The translations under genes were made by a program, and so were the position numbers. Of a stretch of 64,000 nucleotides of DNA, positions 9,178-17,712 are shown one piece after another (positions within the stretch are counted from its first letter, which is position 1; every line of letters begins with the position of its first letter). The notes beneath the pieces are model-generated. The model made no database searches. It was not told the origin of the DNA and saw only the letters and a program-made list of their open reading frames with translations. The DNA comes from DATAEE01 sp036258175. GTDB taxonomy: Bacteria > Acidobacteriota > Vicinamibacteria > Vicinamibacterales > 2-12-FULL-66-21. The DNA lies in the NCBI GenBank assembly GCA_036258175.1, contig DATAEE010000083.1, forward strand, positions 1 through 64,000, in the 5' to 3' direction.

Positions 9178-10501
9178 TCCTGCCCACTCCCGGAGGAACG
9201 CGCTTCCTCGCTTCACGCGCCCACTCGAGCGCGACCACGAGTCTGTCCGGTCCTGACAGCACGAGCGTCCCCGACCCGGACACCGCAAACTGATCGACGT
9301 CCGCGACCAGTGGCGCGGGCGCGCTGGCGAGTGCGCGAAGCCGGTCGTCCCAGGCAACCCCTACGAGCTCCTTCCCACGCGCGAATACCAGGAGCCCACC
9401 CACCGCGACACGGGCGCCGCTCGCATCGTCGACGAGCGTCCGAATGGTGCCGTCAGCCTCCACGATCGCCGCGCGTCGCTCCGACCGGTCGCCCGTCGCG
9501 GATGTGGTGAACACGACCGCCTGAGTGCCGGGCACGTGAAACGGCGCGACGTGGATCTCTCGTGCCGACGGATCCGGTCTGGTCAGTGGCTCGACCCGGC
9601 CTCCGTTTTCTCCGACCATCGATAGACCGCCGCCCGCTCCGCCGGCAAAAACGATCTGGCCGTCCTCCCGCCACGTCGCGCCGAGCGCGTCGGCATCCGC
9701 GATCGCGAGGGGCGTTCCACCGGCCAGCGAAATCGTCCGCAGCTTTCCGGCGGCGAAGAAACCAATCCGTCGCGCGTCAGGCGCGAAGAACGGGGCCCGT
9801 CCGCCCTCGCTCCCGTCCACGAACGCGGCGTCCAGATCGTCGAGCGCACGTGTCCGGATGCCGCATCGGCCCGTTTCGCACGCCGACCAGGCCAGCCGGG
9901 AGCCGTCCTGCGCGATCGCGATCGCCGGCCGCGCGTCGTCGAGCCGCGTGCCGGCAGGAAAGCTGACGGTGAACCGGGCGGCGGAGGGTCCGGGGCGCGG
10001 GTTGGCGTACTCGATCTTCCAGATGGCGGCGATGACCACGGCGCCAAGGATCGCGACGAGACTCCAGGGTAGAAGCTGAAACGCGATCGACGGGACGACC
10101 GGCGCATGAGCTGGGCTGAGCGTTGGCGCGCCCGGCGTTGCAGCGTCCGGTTCCAGCAGTTGCGGCGCCGGGGCGAGCGGCGCGACGAACCGATACCCGC
10201 GCCGGTGAAGCGTCTGAATGTAGACCGGCTGTTGCGGGTCGTCGCCAAGGGCCTGGCGCAGTGAGCTGACGGCCTCGGCGAGCGACGTGTCGGTGACGAA
10301 CGCATCCTTCCAAATCGCGTCGATGAGGTCCTGGCGCGCGACGACCTGACCCGGCCGTGCGAGCAGATAGGCGAGCACGCCGAGCACCCGCGGCGGCAGC
10401 GGGATCTCGCTGTCGGCGCGGCGCAGAAGGCCGTTGGCGGGGTCGAATGTGAAAGGACCGAAGGCCAGCATCCGCGCAATCCGTGAAATCCGTGGCTCCA
10501 T
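9167..10501 (-). CDS. Winged-helix DNA-binding protein with TM segment and beta-propeller
   Basis: A 444-residue protein. Residues about 10-110 are an OmpR/PhoB-type winged helix (VLAYLLARPGQVVARQDL, SSLRQALGDDP, LHRRGYRFVAPL). One membrane helix follows near residues 150-175 (LPWSLVAILGAVVIAAIWKI), then a region with repeated blades of the PD40/TolB type (DGSRLAWSAC, DARRIGFFAAGK, EDGQIVFAGG). The layout recalls CadC/ToxR membrane-bound activators, with the propeller as extracytoplasmic sensor; the signal is unknown. Start at ATG 10501 is preferred; the first dozen residues are encoded by a 9-bp repeat (10468-10494), and ATG 10471 is an alternative. Confidence 0.8.
   Translation of the reverse strand: MEPRISRIARMLAFGPFTFDPANGLLRRADSEIPLPPRVLGVLAYLLARPGQVVARQDLIDAIWKDAFVTDTSLAEAVSSLRQALGDDPQQPVYIQTLHRRGYRFVAPLAPAPQLLEPDAATPGAPTLSPAHAPVVPSIAFQLLPWSLVAILGAVVIAAIWKIEYANPRPGPSAARFTVSFPAGTRLDDARPAIAIAQDGSRLAWSACETGRCGIRTRALDDLDAAFVDGSEGGRAPFFAPDARRIGFFAAGKLRTISLAGGTPLAIADADALGATWREDGQIVFAGGAGGGLSMVGENGGRVEPLTRPDPSAREIHVAPFHVPGTQAVVFTTSATGDRSERRAAIVEADGTIRTLVDDASGARVAVGGLLVFARGKELVGVAWDDRLRALASAPAPLVADVDQFAVSGSGTLVLSGPDRLVVALEWAREARKRVPPGVGRIIR
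10468..10494. repeat. Nonamer repeat (three units) at a gene start
   Basis: The plus strand reads GCATCCGCG, CAATCCGTG, AAATCCGTG in tandem. On the coding (minus) strand the unit is CACGGATTT. It encodes the N-terminal tail of the winged-helix regulator. The same unit family recurs at 37878-37922 in another gene start. Confidence 0.65.
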
Positions 10502-10585
10502 TTTAAGAGAAAGTTCAAGAGTTCTTCGCCGTACTTTCACTCCGCATTCATGACGCACGTCCCGGGCACGAGGGAGACTACGCGC

Positions 10586-12082
10586 ATGTCTCTCTTCGCC
10601 ACCAAGTCGATCGAGCAAATCGAGCGCGAGCAGCTGGGAACCGGAACTCGGGCGCTCAAGCGCGTTCTGGGTCCGGCGCAGCTCGTCATGCTCGGTGTCG
10701 GCGCCGTCATCGGCACGGGCATCTTCGTCCTGACCGGTCAGGCGGCCGCCGCGAACGCCGGGCCGGCGATCGTCATCTCGATGGTCATTGCCGGGCTCGT
10801 CAGCGCTCTGGCCGGGCTGTGCTATTCAGAGTTCGCGTCGAGCGTGCCCGTCGCAGGATCCGCGTATATCTATGCCTACGCGACGCTCGGGGAGTTCATC
10901 GCGTGGGTAATCGGATGGGATCTCATCCTCGAATACGCGCTCGGTGCAGCGACGGTGGCGGTCGGATGGTCGGGGAACTTCGTCACGCTGCTCACCCAGC
11001 TCGGCCTGACGTTTCCTGCGGCGCTGTCAGCGGCGCCGGGCGTCCCGGTCGTGCTCGCTGACGGCAGCACGGTCACCGCGGTCTTCAACCTGCCGGCAGT
11101 GCTCATCACGATCGCAGTGACGGCGCTCCTCGTCGTCGGAGTGAGCGAATCGGCTACGGTCAACGCGGTGGTCGTCGTGATCAAGGTCGCCGTGGTTCTG
11201 ATCGTGATCGCAGCGGGTGCGTTCTTCATTAACCCTGAGAACTGGACGCCGTTCATCCCGCCCAACACCGGTCGGTTCGGCGAGTACGGCATCAGCGGAA
11301 TCCTTCGCGGCGCGGCGGTGATCTTCTTCGCCTACATCGGATTCGATGCCGTATCCACGTCGGCGCAGGAGGCGACCAATCCACAGCGGGATATGCCGCG
11401 CGGGATCCTCGGGTCGCTCGCCGTGTGCACGATTCTGTACATTCTGATCTCGGCGGTGATGGTCGGCCTGGTGCCATACAAGCGGATGCTCGGCGAGGCG
11501 GCGCCGTTTGTGATCGCGATCGACGCTGCCGTGCAGCAGGCCGCTGGTACGCCCTGGCACACGCCGATGACGATCACGAAGGTGCTCATTACCGTGGGCG
11601 TGCTGGCAGGCCTCAGCTCAGTCATGGTTGTCATGATGCTGGCGCAGCCGCGCATCTTCCTGGCAATGGGGAACGACGGTCTCCTGCCCGGCTGGACGCG
11701 CCGGATTCACCCGCGCTTCCGGACGCCGCACGTTTCGACGCTTGTTACAGGCGCGGTCGTGGCGGTGGCCGCCGGCTTCACCGGGATCGCTACGCTCGGC
11801 AACCTGGTGAGTATCGGCACGCTGATGGCGTTCGTCATCGTGTCGATCGGAATCATCGTGCTGCGGACGACGCGACCGGATCTGCCGCGGCCGTTTCGAA
11901 CGCCGCTGTCACCGTACGTTCCAGCGGCCTCCGCGATCGTGTCGTTCGGGTTGATGTTGAGCCTGCCCTGGGCGACCTGGGAGCGGTTGATCCTATGGAT
12001 GGTAGTCGGGGTGGTCTTCTACTTCGCGTACGGGTACCGGAAGAGCAAGATCAGGTCGGAGATGGTCGCGAGCCCGAGTTAG
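10586..12082 (+). CDS. APC family amino-acid permease
   Basis: A 498-residue transporter with about twelve membrane helices. The first helix carries VMLGVGAVIGTGIFVLTG and the middle carries FFAYIGFDAVSTSAQEATNP, both diagnostic of the cationic-amino-acid-transporter branch of the APC superfamily (YfnA-like). It would import amino acids by proton or sodium symport, or exchange; the substrate cannot be read from sequence. ATG at 10586 is preferred over the in-frame ATG at 10550 because AGGGAGA lies 8 nt upstream and the conserved N-terminus begins there. It is divergent from the regulator gene. Confidence 0.92.
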   Translation: MSLFATKSIEQIEREQLGTGTRALKRVLGPAQLVMLGVGAVIGTGIFVLTGQAAAANAGPAIVISMVIAGLVSALAGLCYSEFASSVPVAGSAYIYAYATLGEFIAWVIGWDLILEYALGAATVAVGWSGNFVTLLTQLGLTFPAALSAAPGVPVVLADGSTVTAVFNLPAVLITIAVTALLVVGVSESATVNAVVVVIKVAVVLIVIAAGAFFINPENWTPFIPPNTGRFGEYGISGILRGAAVIFFAYIGFDAVSTSAQEATNPQRDMPRGILGSLAVCTILYILISAVMVGLVPYKRMLGEAAPFVIAIDAAVQQAAGTPWHTPMTITKVLITVGVLAGLSSVMVVMMLAQPRIFLAMGNDGLLPGWTRRIHPRFRTPHVSTLVTGAVVAVAAGFTGIATLGNLVSIGTLMAFVIVSIGIIVLRTTRPDLPRPFRTPLSPYVPAASAIVSFGLMLSLPWATWERLILWMVVGVVFYFAYGYRKSKIRSEMVASPS

Positions 12083-12423
12083 CGGACGACCAGTTCGCCG
12101 CGCATTTTCCGGCAGCCGTCGTCCTCGGCGATGTTGCAGTAGATCGGGAAGCTGCCCGGCTGGTCGGCGCGGAACTCGAACGTCACGCCGTGGCCAGGTG
12201 TCGCGCGCTTCGCGATCCGGTACGCGTCGATCGTGAAGCTGTGAGGAATGTCGGCCGTTTCGAACCTGACTTTCACGAGCTCGTCTCGGCCCACCTCGAT
12301 CCGCGACGGCTCGTAGCTGTATTTCCGCGCCGTGACAGTGAGCTCCCGGGCGTGAAGCCCCACCGCCTTCGCCGCCACCGTTCCAAGGCCGACGAGCCAC
12401 GCCAGCAGTCGCCTGCGGTTCAT
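12079..12423 (-). CDS. Exported cupredoxin-domain protein with altered copper site
   Basis: A 114-residue protein with an N-terminal leader (MNRRRLLAWLVGLGTVAAKA) containing consecutive arginines, followed by a single cupredoxin domain (HSFTIDAYRI, GSFPIYCNIAEDD). Related domains from cytochrome oxidase subunit II and nitrous oxide reductase bind copper through C-x3-C-x3-H-x2-M. Here the pattern is C-N-I-A-E-D-D-G-C-R-K-M, so the second cysteine is Glu and the histidine is Cys. It may bind copper in a different geometry or act in copper delivery. ATG 12423 is preferred because AGGGG lies 6 nt upstream. It lies 90 bp downstream of pnp on the same strand. Confidence 0.82.
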   Translation of the reverse strand: MNRRRLLAWLVGLGTVAAKAVGLHARELTVTARKYSYEPSRIEVGRDELVKVRFETADIPHSFTIDAYRIAKRATPGHGVTFEFRADQPGSFPIYCNIAEDDGCRKMRGELVVR

Positions 12424-12513
12424 GGTCATCCCCTAAGTGGTAAGACGCCGAAACGAGCCCAACGGTTTGCCTCGAAACCCTAAAAGGCTCCGTGTCAACA
12501 CGTTAGGAGGACG

Positions 12514-14676
12514 CTACTTGCGCGCGTGCTCTCTTCTGCCGCCGCCTCCGCCGCGATGCCCACCGCCACCTTCCTGGGGCTGGGGTTCACCCTCGGGCTG
12601 GGGCAGCAGCGCCTTCCGGCTCAAACGGATCTTGCCGGAGGGATCGATGTTGATCACCTTGACCATCACCTGCTCGCCCTCCTTCAGCTCGTCGCGCACG
12701 TCTTTGACGCGGTAGTGCGCGATCTCGCTCACGTGCAGCAATCCGTCCACGCCCGGCATCACCTCGACGAAGGCGCCGAACTCCGTGATTCGCTGCACCT
12801 TGCCCAGATACGTCTTGTTCAGTTCCGGTGTGGCGGTCAGCTCCTGGATGATCGCGATCGCCTTCTGAGCGGACGCTTCGTCCACCGACGCCACGTTGAC
12901 GCGGCCGTCGTCCTCGACGTCGATCTTCACGCCAGTGCGCTCGATGATGCTTCGAATCATCTTGCCGCCCGGGCCGATGACGTCGCGAATCTTGTCGACC
13001 GGAATCTTGATGGTGACGATGCGGGGTGCGTATGTGGAAATGTTGGTGCGTGGAGCCGACAGCGCCTCGCGCATTTTCTCGAGGATGAACATGCGCCCCT
13101 GCCGCGCCTGCTCGAGCGCCTTGCGCATAATCTCCGTGGTGATACCGGTGACCTTGATGTCCATTTGGAGGGCTGTGATGCCCTCCTGGGTTCCCGCCAC
13201 CTTGAAGTCCATGTCGCCGTAGTGGTCTTCGGCGCCAGCAATGTCGGACAGGACGGCGTAGTTGCCGGACTTCTCGTCCATCACGAGTCCCATCGCGACG
13301 CCCGCCACGGCGGACTTGAGCGGCACACCGGCATCCATCATCGCGAGCGATCCGCCGCAGACCGACGCCATCGACGACGATCCATTCGACTCGAGAATGT
13401 CCGAGACAACCCGGATGGTGTACGGAAAATTCTCTTCCGCCGGCACGAGCGGCGTGAGCGCGCGCTCGGCGAGCGCGCCGTGGCCGACTTCGCGCCGTCC
13501 AGGCCCGCGCAGGAAGGCCACTTCTCCCACCGAGAACGGCGGGAAGTTGTAATGGAGCATGAAGCGCTTGTAGATCTCGCCGTCGACCATCTCGATCTTC
13601 TGCTGGTCCTCGGCCGTGCCGAGCGTCGACGTCACGAGCGCCTGCGTCTCGCCCCGCGTAAAGACAGTGGAGCCGTGCGCGCGTGGTAGTACGCCGACTT
13701 CGATCGTGATTGGACGGATCTCGTCGAACCGGCGGCCATCGAGCCGCTGTCCCCGCTCGAGGATTTCGTCGCGAAGGACCTTTTCCTTCAGCTCCTTGAA
13801 GATCGCCTTCGCCTCGACTCGCCGTTCGACTTCTCCCTCGGGGAGGCTCGCAATCAGCTCCTCGAGCACCTGATCGACGCGGTCGTAGTTCTCGAGCTTC
13901 CCGCGAATGCGCATTGCCTCGCTGAGCGGGACATACACGCGCTCTTCCACTTCGCGGTAGAAGTCGTGCCCGATCTCCTTTTTCTGAATCTGCAGCTTCG
14001 GGCGGGCGGCTTCGCGCGCCATGGCGTCGATGCCGTCGACGATGTCGCGGATGGCAGCATGCGCAGCTTCGAGCGCGCGGACCATCTCGTCCTCGGTCGC
14101 TTCCTTGGCGCCCGCTTCGACCATCACGATTGCCTGGCGGCTGCCGGCGACGATCAGGTCGATCTTGCTCCGCTTCCGCTGCTCGTACGTCGGGTTGATG
14201 ATGTATTCTTCGTCGATCAGACCGACGCGCACACCAGCGATCGTCGCGTGGAAGGGTATCTCAGAGAGAGCGATCGCCGCCGATGCGCCCGTGATCGCGA
14301 GCACGTCGGAGTCGTTCTCCGTGTCCGCCGACAGAACGAGCGCAATCACCTGCGTCTCGTATCGCCAGCCGGAAGTGAAGAGTGGCCTGATCGGCCGATC
14401 GATGAGCCGGCTGGTCAGGACTTCTTTTTCGGTCGGCTTGCCTTCGCGCTTGAAGAAGCCGCCCGGAATCCGGCCGGACGCGTACGTGTATTCGCGGTAG
14501 TCAACCGTCAGCGGCAGGAAATCGATGCCTTCCCGCGGGCTCGCGGCGTGGCACGCCGTAACGAGCACCATCGTGTCGCCGAGCCGGACGACGACGGCGC
14601 CGTCCGCCTGCTTGGCGAGCCTTCCGGTTTCGATGGAAAGAGTTTGTGAACCGATGGAGAAGTCGCGTTTACGCAT
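12514..14676 (-). CDS. pnp: Polynucleotide phosphorylase
   Basis: A 720-residue 3'-5' exoribonuclease. Two RNase PH-like domains (residues about 1-210 and 310-540) are followed by a KH domain with the GxxG loop IGPGGKMIRS near residue 567 and an S1 domain at about 625-695 (LGKVQRITEFGAFVEVMPG). The C-terminal tail is rich in Gly, His and Arg. PNPase degrades RNA phosphorolytically and makes tails; it is often in the degradosome. It lies 80 bp downstream of rpsO, as in many bacteria; hairpins in the gap could serve as processing sites. A histidine/arginine-rich end is common in the family. Confidence 0.97.
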   Translation of the reverse strand: MRKRDFSIGSQTLSIETGRLAKQADGAVVVRLGDTMVLVTACHAASPREGIDFLPLTVDYREYTYASGRIPGGFFKREGKPTEKEVLTSRLIDRPIRPLFTSGWRYETQVIALVLSADTENDSDVLAITGASAAIALSEIPFHATIAGVRVGLIDEEYIINPTYEQRKRSKIDLIVAGSRQAIVMVEAGAKEATEDEMVRALEAAHAAIRDIVDGIDAMAREAARPKLQIQKKEIGHDFYREVEERVYVPLSEAMRIRGKLENYDRVDQVLEELIASLPEGEVERRVEAKAIFKELKEKVLRDEILERGQRLDGRRFDEIRPITIEVGVLPRAHGSTVFTRGETQALVTSTLGTAEDQQKIEMVDGEIYKRFMLHYNFPPFSVGEVAFLRGPGRREVGHGALAERALTPLVPAEENFPYTIRVVSDILESNGSSSMASVCGGSLAMMDAGVPLKSAVAGVAMGLVMDEKSGNYAVLSDIAGAEDHYGDMDFKVAGTQEGITALQMDIKVTGITTEIMRKALEQARQGRMFILEKMREALSAPRTNISTYAPRIVTIKIPVDKIRDVIGPGGKMIRSIIERTGVKIDVEDDGRVNVASVDEASAQKAIAIIQELTATPELNKTYLGKVQRITEFGAFVEVMPGVDGLLHVSEIAHYRVKDVRDELKEGEQVMVKVINIDPSGKIRLSRKALLPQPEGEPQPQEGGGGHRGGGGGRREHARK

Positions 14677-14702
14677 GAGTCGTCTTTCTTAGCTGTATCG
14701 GT

Positions 14703-14760
14703 GGGCTCCCGCCGCCTTGCGGCGTGCCGGGAGTCCGCCCGACTTGAAGGTCGGGCCTAC
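14703..14760 (-). repeat. Two palindromes in the rpsO-pnp gap; one is a GTAG-headed REP-like element
   Basis: On the minus strand GTAG (14757-14760) is followed directly by the arms GCCCGAC and GTCGGGC around a 6-nt loop. The TAG of GTAG is the stop codon of rpsO. A second hairpin lies at 14703-14736 with inner arms CGCCGC/GCGGCG around CTT and an imperfect outer stem. No U-run follows, so these are more likely REP-like elements and mRNA processing or stabilising structures than terminators. Confidence 0.65.
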
Positions 14761-15026
14761 TTGCGGATCCCGAGTCGGCGGATCAGCTCGCCGTAGCGCT
14801 CGCTGTCTTTACGCTTCAGGTAGTCCAGCAGCCTCCGGCGCTGGCCGACCAGTTTCAACAGCCCGCGCCGTGAGTGATGGTCCTTCGCGTGTGTTTTGAA
14901 GTGCTCAGTGAGGTAATTGATGCGCTCGCTGAGGAGAGCGACCTGGACTTCCGGAGATCCCGTGTCCGACTCGTGAGTGCGATAACTGCCTATGACTTCG
15001 GTCTTTCGTTCCTTGTTTAGAGCCAC
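14757..15026 (-). CDS. rpsO: 30S ribosomal protein S15
   Basis: An 89-residue protein of normal length for S15, with the family signature SDTGSPEVQVALL and the conserved HHSRRGLLKLVGQRRRLLDYL. S15 binds the central domain of 16S rRNA early in 30S assembly. It starts at GTG 15026 with GGAGGTGA about 5 nt upstream. It sits between truB and pnp in the usual order. The last codon and stop are joined to a REP-like palindrome. Confidence 0.98.
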   Translation of the reverse strand: MALNKERKTEVIGSYRTHESDTGSPEVQVALLSERINYLTEHFKTHAKDHHSRRGLLKLVGQRRRLLDYLKRKDSERYGELIRRLGIRK

Positions 15027-15124
15027 GTGCTCACCTCCACGAACGGCCCAGAGGGCGCGCCGCCGCGCCTGACCAAAGCCGCCGTTGTTTGCGAAGTCCC
15101 GTTAATGTGCGAGGACTCAACATT

Positions 15125-16033
15125 TTAAATCAAGACCACTACCGGATGCAAAAACGCCCCGGGCCCGGGCCGGGCAATCGCCAGCAGGCTCCCGGCGTCG
15201 TCGAGCAGACGCACCGGCGCGTCGTCTGGCACGGCGGGCCCCTCCAGCCCAGGCAAGCGCTGCACGATGTCTGTGCCCATGACGGTATTGCCGTGGGCGG
15301 CCCGCTCACTTCCCCGTGAGGACAGGACGGCTGCCGGAAGATGCGTCAGCAGGTGATCCATCTGGACGAACGCATCCAGCCCGCGCGCCGGATCGGCTTC
15401 GAGGGTCGACAGCGGAATCGCGTCCGCCAGGTCGAAGCCACCGCTGGCGGTGCGCCGTAGCGACTCCAGGTAAGCGCCGCAGCCCAGCCTGACTCCCAAG
15501 TCGTGCGCGAGCGAGCGAACGTAGAAGCCCGCCGAACAGACGATCCGCAGCCGCAAGGCGCCTGCCGCGCAACTCTCCAGCGTGAGGCGATGAACCGTGA
15601 CCTCAGCCGGCTTGGGCTCGGCCGGCTTGGCCGCACGTGCCAGCTCGTAGGCGCGCACGCCGCCGATTTTCTTTGCGGAGAAAGGTGGAGGCGTCTGCCA
15701 GAGCGTGCCGCGGAAGTTCTCGAGCGCGCGGTCGACATCCTCGTGGGTCACGTCGTCGACAGGCGTCGTGGTCTCGGCAAACGTTCCGAGCGCGTCGAAG
15801 GTGTTCGTCGTGCGACCCAGTCTGACGACTGCGTCGTAACACTTCTCGCCGCCCGAGAAAAACCGCGCGAGCCGTGTAGCGCGTCCGACGACGAGCGGCA
15901 GCACGCCGCTCGCCAGCGGATCGAGCGTGCCGGTGTGGCCCACGCGCTTGACCCCGAGCAGCCGTCGGCCGCGTGCCACGACGTCGTGCGACGTCGGACC
16001 CGACGGTTTGTCGATGACGAGAACCCCGTTCAC
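15125..16033 (-). CDS. truB: tRNA pseudouridine(55) synthase TruB
   Basis: A 302-residue enzyme that isomerises U55 in the T loop of tRNAs. It starts with VLVIDKPSGPTSHDVV, carries the catalytic aspartate in HTGTLDPLASGVLP near residue 35, and the CSAGFYVRSLAHDLG motif near 165. The GTG start overlaps the nrnA stop by 4 bp (GTGA). About 98 bp separate it from rpsO, with no convincing terminator in between. Confidence 0.97.
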   Translation of the reverse strand: MNGVLVIDKPSGPTSHDVVARGRRLLGVKRVGHTGTLDPLASGVLPLVVGRATRLARFFSGGEKCYDAVVRLGRTTNTFDALGTFAETTTPVDDVTHEDVDRALENFRGTLWQTPPPFSAKKIGGVRAYELARAAKPAEPKPAEVTVHRLTLESCAAGALRLRIVCSAGFYVRSLAHDLGVRLGCGAYLESLRRTASGGFDLADAIPLSTLEADPARGLDAFVQMDHLLTHLPAAVLSSRGSERAAHGNTVMGTDIVQRLPGLEGPAVPDDAPVRLLDDAGSLLAIARPGPGAFLHPVVVLI

Positions 16034-17070
16034 GGCCGCTGCCCGGCGTCGATCGCGCGGACGACATCGTCGATGATGCGCTCACGCACTTCGTCTTCGG
16101 ATCCGTGCACGTTGAAGCCGGCGGCATTCGTGTGCCCGCCGCCACCGTACTTCACGGCAACCGCGCGCACGTCGACGTCGTATTTGGACCGCAGGCTGAC
16201 GCGGACCAGGCCGGGCTCGAGCGCCTTGAAGAACGCAACCGCCTGAATCTCTCGCGCCGTCAACGGCAGGTTGATGATGCCCTCGGTGTCGTTCAAGGTG
16301 CTGTCTGCCGCTTCGAGCATCCGCTGATCGAGCCGCAGCACGGCGAGCCGCCCGCCGTCCACGAGCTGCATGGCGTTGAGCATCGAGCCGATCAGCTTCA
16401 GCTTCCCGTAGCTGTTGCTGTCGAAGACCCGGCGGGCCATCGCCGCCGGATTGACGCCAGCTTCGACGAGCCGGCGGCAGATCTCGAAGGTCCGGGGCGT
16501 GATGTTCGAGTGGTGAAAGGAGCCCGTGTCGGTCAGGATGGCGAGATAGACGTGGGTGGCGATTTCTTCGGACAAGGGGACGCCGAGCGCGACGATGAGC
16601 TCGTAGACCAGCTCGCCGCACGCGGACGCGGTTTCGTCGAACCAATTCAGCGCGCCGAACATCGAATTGCCTATGTGATGGTCGATGTTGATCGCGAAGA
16701 ACCGCTCGAGGTCCGCGACACCCGTTCGTGCGAGATCTCCGCACTCCATGACGATGAGCGCGTCAAACTCTCCAAGCGCCGGATCTACACGATCGGCGAT
16801 GACGATGTCTGCGACGCCGGGAAAGTCGAAATAGTGAGCCGGCGGGACGTCCTTGTTGACGATGGTCGCTGCTTTGCCTAGCGCCTTGAGCGCGTAGGCC
16901 ATGGCCAGCTGCGATCCGATGGAATCGCCGTCAGGCCGGGCGTGCGACGTCAGGAGAAAGCGACGCCGGCGGTTGATCTCGTCACGAATGCGGTCGCGCG
17001 CGGGCGCGCCGTGTGTCTGGAGGCTCTCGGGTAGCGCGGAGCTCCCGGGCCCGCGGGATCCGTCAGTCAT
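16030..17070 (-). CDS. nrnA: DHH-family oligoribonuclease / pAp phosphatase NrnA
   Basis: A 346-residue phosphoesterase with the DHH/DHHA1 architecture: SHARPDGDSIGS metal motif near residue 42, INIDHHIGN near 133 and the DHHA1 glycine motif GGGHTNAAGF near 317. NrnA enzymes degrade nano-RNAs and dephosphorylate 3'-phosphoadenosine-5'-phosphate, which links to the sulfate activation genes elsewhere in the window. It overlaps the end of rbfA by 8 bp and truB by 4 bp. A leader of about 25 residues rich in Pro/Ser precedes the domain. Confidence 0.93.
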   Translation of the reverse strand: MTDGSRGPGSSALPESLQTHGAPARDRIRDEINRRRRFLLTSHARPDGDSIGSQLAMAYALKALGKAATIVNKDVPPAHYFDFPGVADIVIADRVDPALGEFDALIVMECGDLARTGVADLERFFAINIDHHIGNSMFGALNWFDETASACGELVYELIVALGVPLSEEIATHVYLAILTDTGSFHHSNITPRTFEICRRLVEAGVNPAAMARRVFDSNSYGKLKLIGSMLNAMQLVDGGRLAVLRLDQRMLEAADSTLNDTEGIINLPLTAREIQAVAFFKALEPGLVRVSLRSKYDVDVRAVAVKYGGGGHTNAAGFNVHGSEDEVRERIIDDVVRAIDAGQRP

Positions 17071-17428
17071 CCTGCTCCGGTGGCCGGTCGGCCTTGAGTT
17101 CCTGCAGGATCCGCTCGACGCGGTCCTGATGCTCGACCGACCGATCGTACTTGAACTCCAGCACCGGCACCCGCCGAAGGCTCAGCCGGTCGCCGAGCTG
17201 GCGGCGGAGAAACGGTGTCGCGCGGCCGAGCGCCCGTTCGGTCTCGCGCCGCGCCTTGTCGTCGCCGAGCGCCGTGTAGAAGACGCGGGCGAGCTGCAGA
17301 TCCGGTGAGACCTTGACCTGCGTGATTGTCACGAAACCAACACCTGGATCTTTCACCCCGCGGGACAACAGCTCGGCCAGCTCCACGCGGATTTGATCGC
17401 CGATGCGCGCGGGTCTGGACCCTTGCAT
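17063..17428 (-). CDS. rbfA: 30S ribosome-binding factor RbfA
   Basis: A 121-residue KH-fold protein needed for late 30S maturation and cold adaptation. Family features seen are RIGDQIRVELAELLSRGVKDP at the start, VTITQVKVSPDLQLARVFYT in the middle, and VPVLEFKYDRSVEHQDRV near the end. It follows the DUF503 gene by 2 bp. Length is typical. Confidence 0.95.
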   Translation of the reverse strand: MQGSRPARIGDQIRVELAELLSRGVKDPGVGFVTITQVKVSPDLQLARVFYTALGDDKARRETERALGRATPFLRRQLGDRLSLRRVPVLEFKYDRSVEHQDRVERILQELKADRPPEQDD

Positions 17429-17430
17429 GA

Positions 17431-17712
17431 CTAGGTAAGAAACTCGACGGCCGTGCGAATAATGAGCCCGGGCTCGGTGCGTTCGATCTCATCCGCAACA
17501 GATCCGAGCGCGCGGTCGACGAACTCGGTGGAGTCGCCCACGGTGACGACCGCAAGACTGGCGCGCTGCCAGAGATCCTGATGCTCGACCTCTGCGACGG
17601 CGACGTTGAACTTCTTCAGCCGGTCCTTCACGCCCCGCAGAACCATGCGCTTGTCTTTCAGCGAGCGGGCCCCCGGGATGTGCAGCTCGACGGTCAGCAG
17701 TCCGACGATCAC
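17431..17712 (-). CDS. DUF503 family small protein (YlxP-like)
   Basis: A 93-residue protein with the DUF503 signature SLKDKRMVLRGVKDRL near residues 17-32 and conserved VAVAEVEHQDLWQRASLAV. It is commonly found between infB and rbfA in many bacteria and has been proposed to assist ribosome assembly; its biochemical role is not settled. GTG 17712 overlaps the infB stop by 4 bp. The reading frame stays open further upstream, but that part is a shadow of infB. Confidence 0.9.
   Translation of the reverse strand: MIVGLLTVELHIPGARSLKDKRMVLRGVKDRLKKFNVAVAEVEHQDLWQRASLAVVTVGDSTEFVDRALGSVADEIERTEPGLIIRTAVEFLT

Noticed and set aside
12526..13689. Plus-strand frame opposite pnp
   Set aside because: PNPase motifs are complete on the minus strand; the opposite product is Arg/His-rich without pattern.
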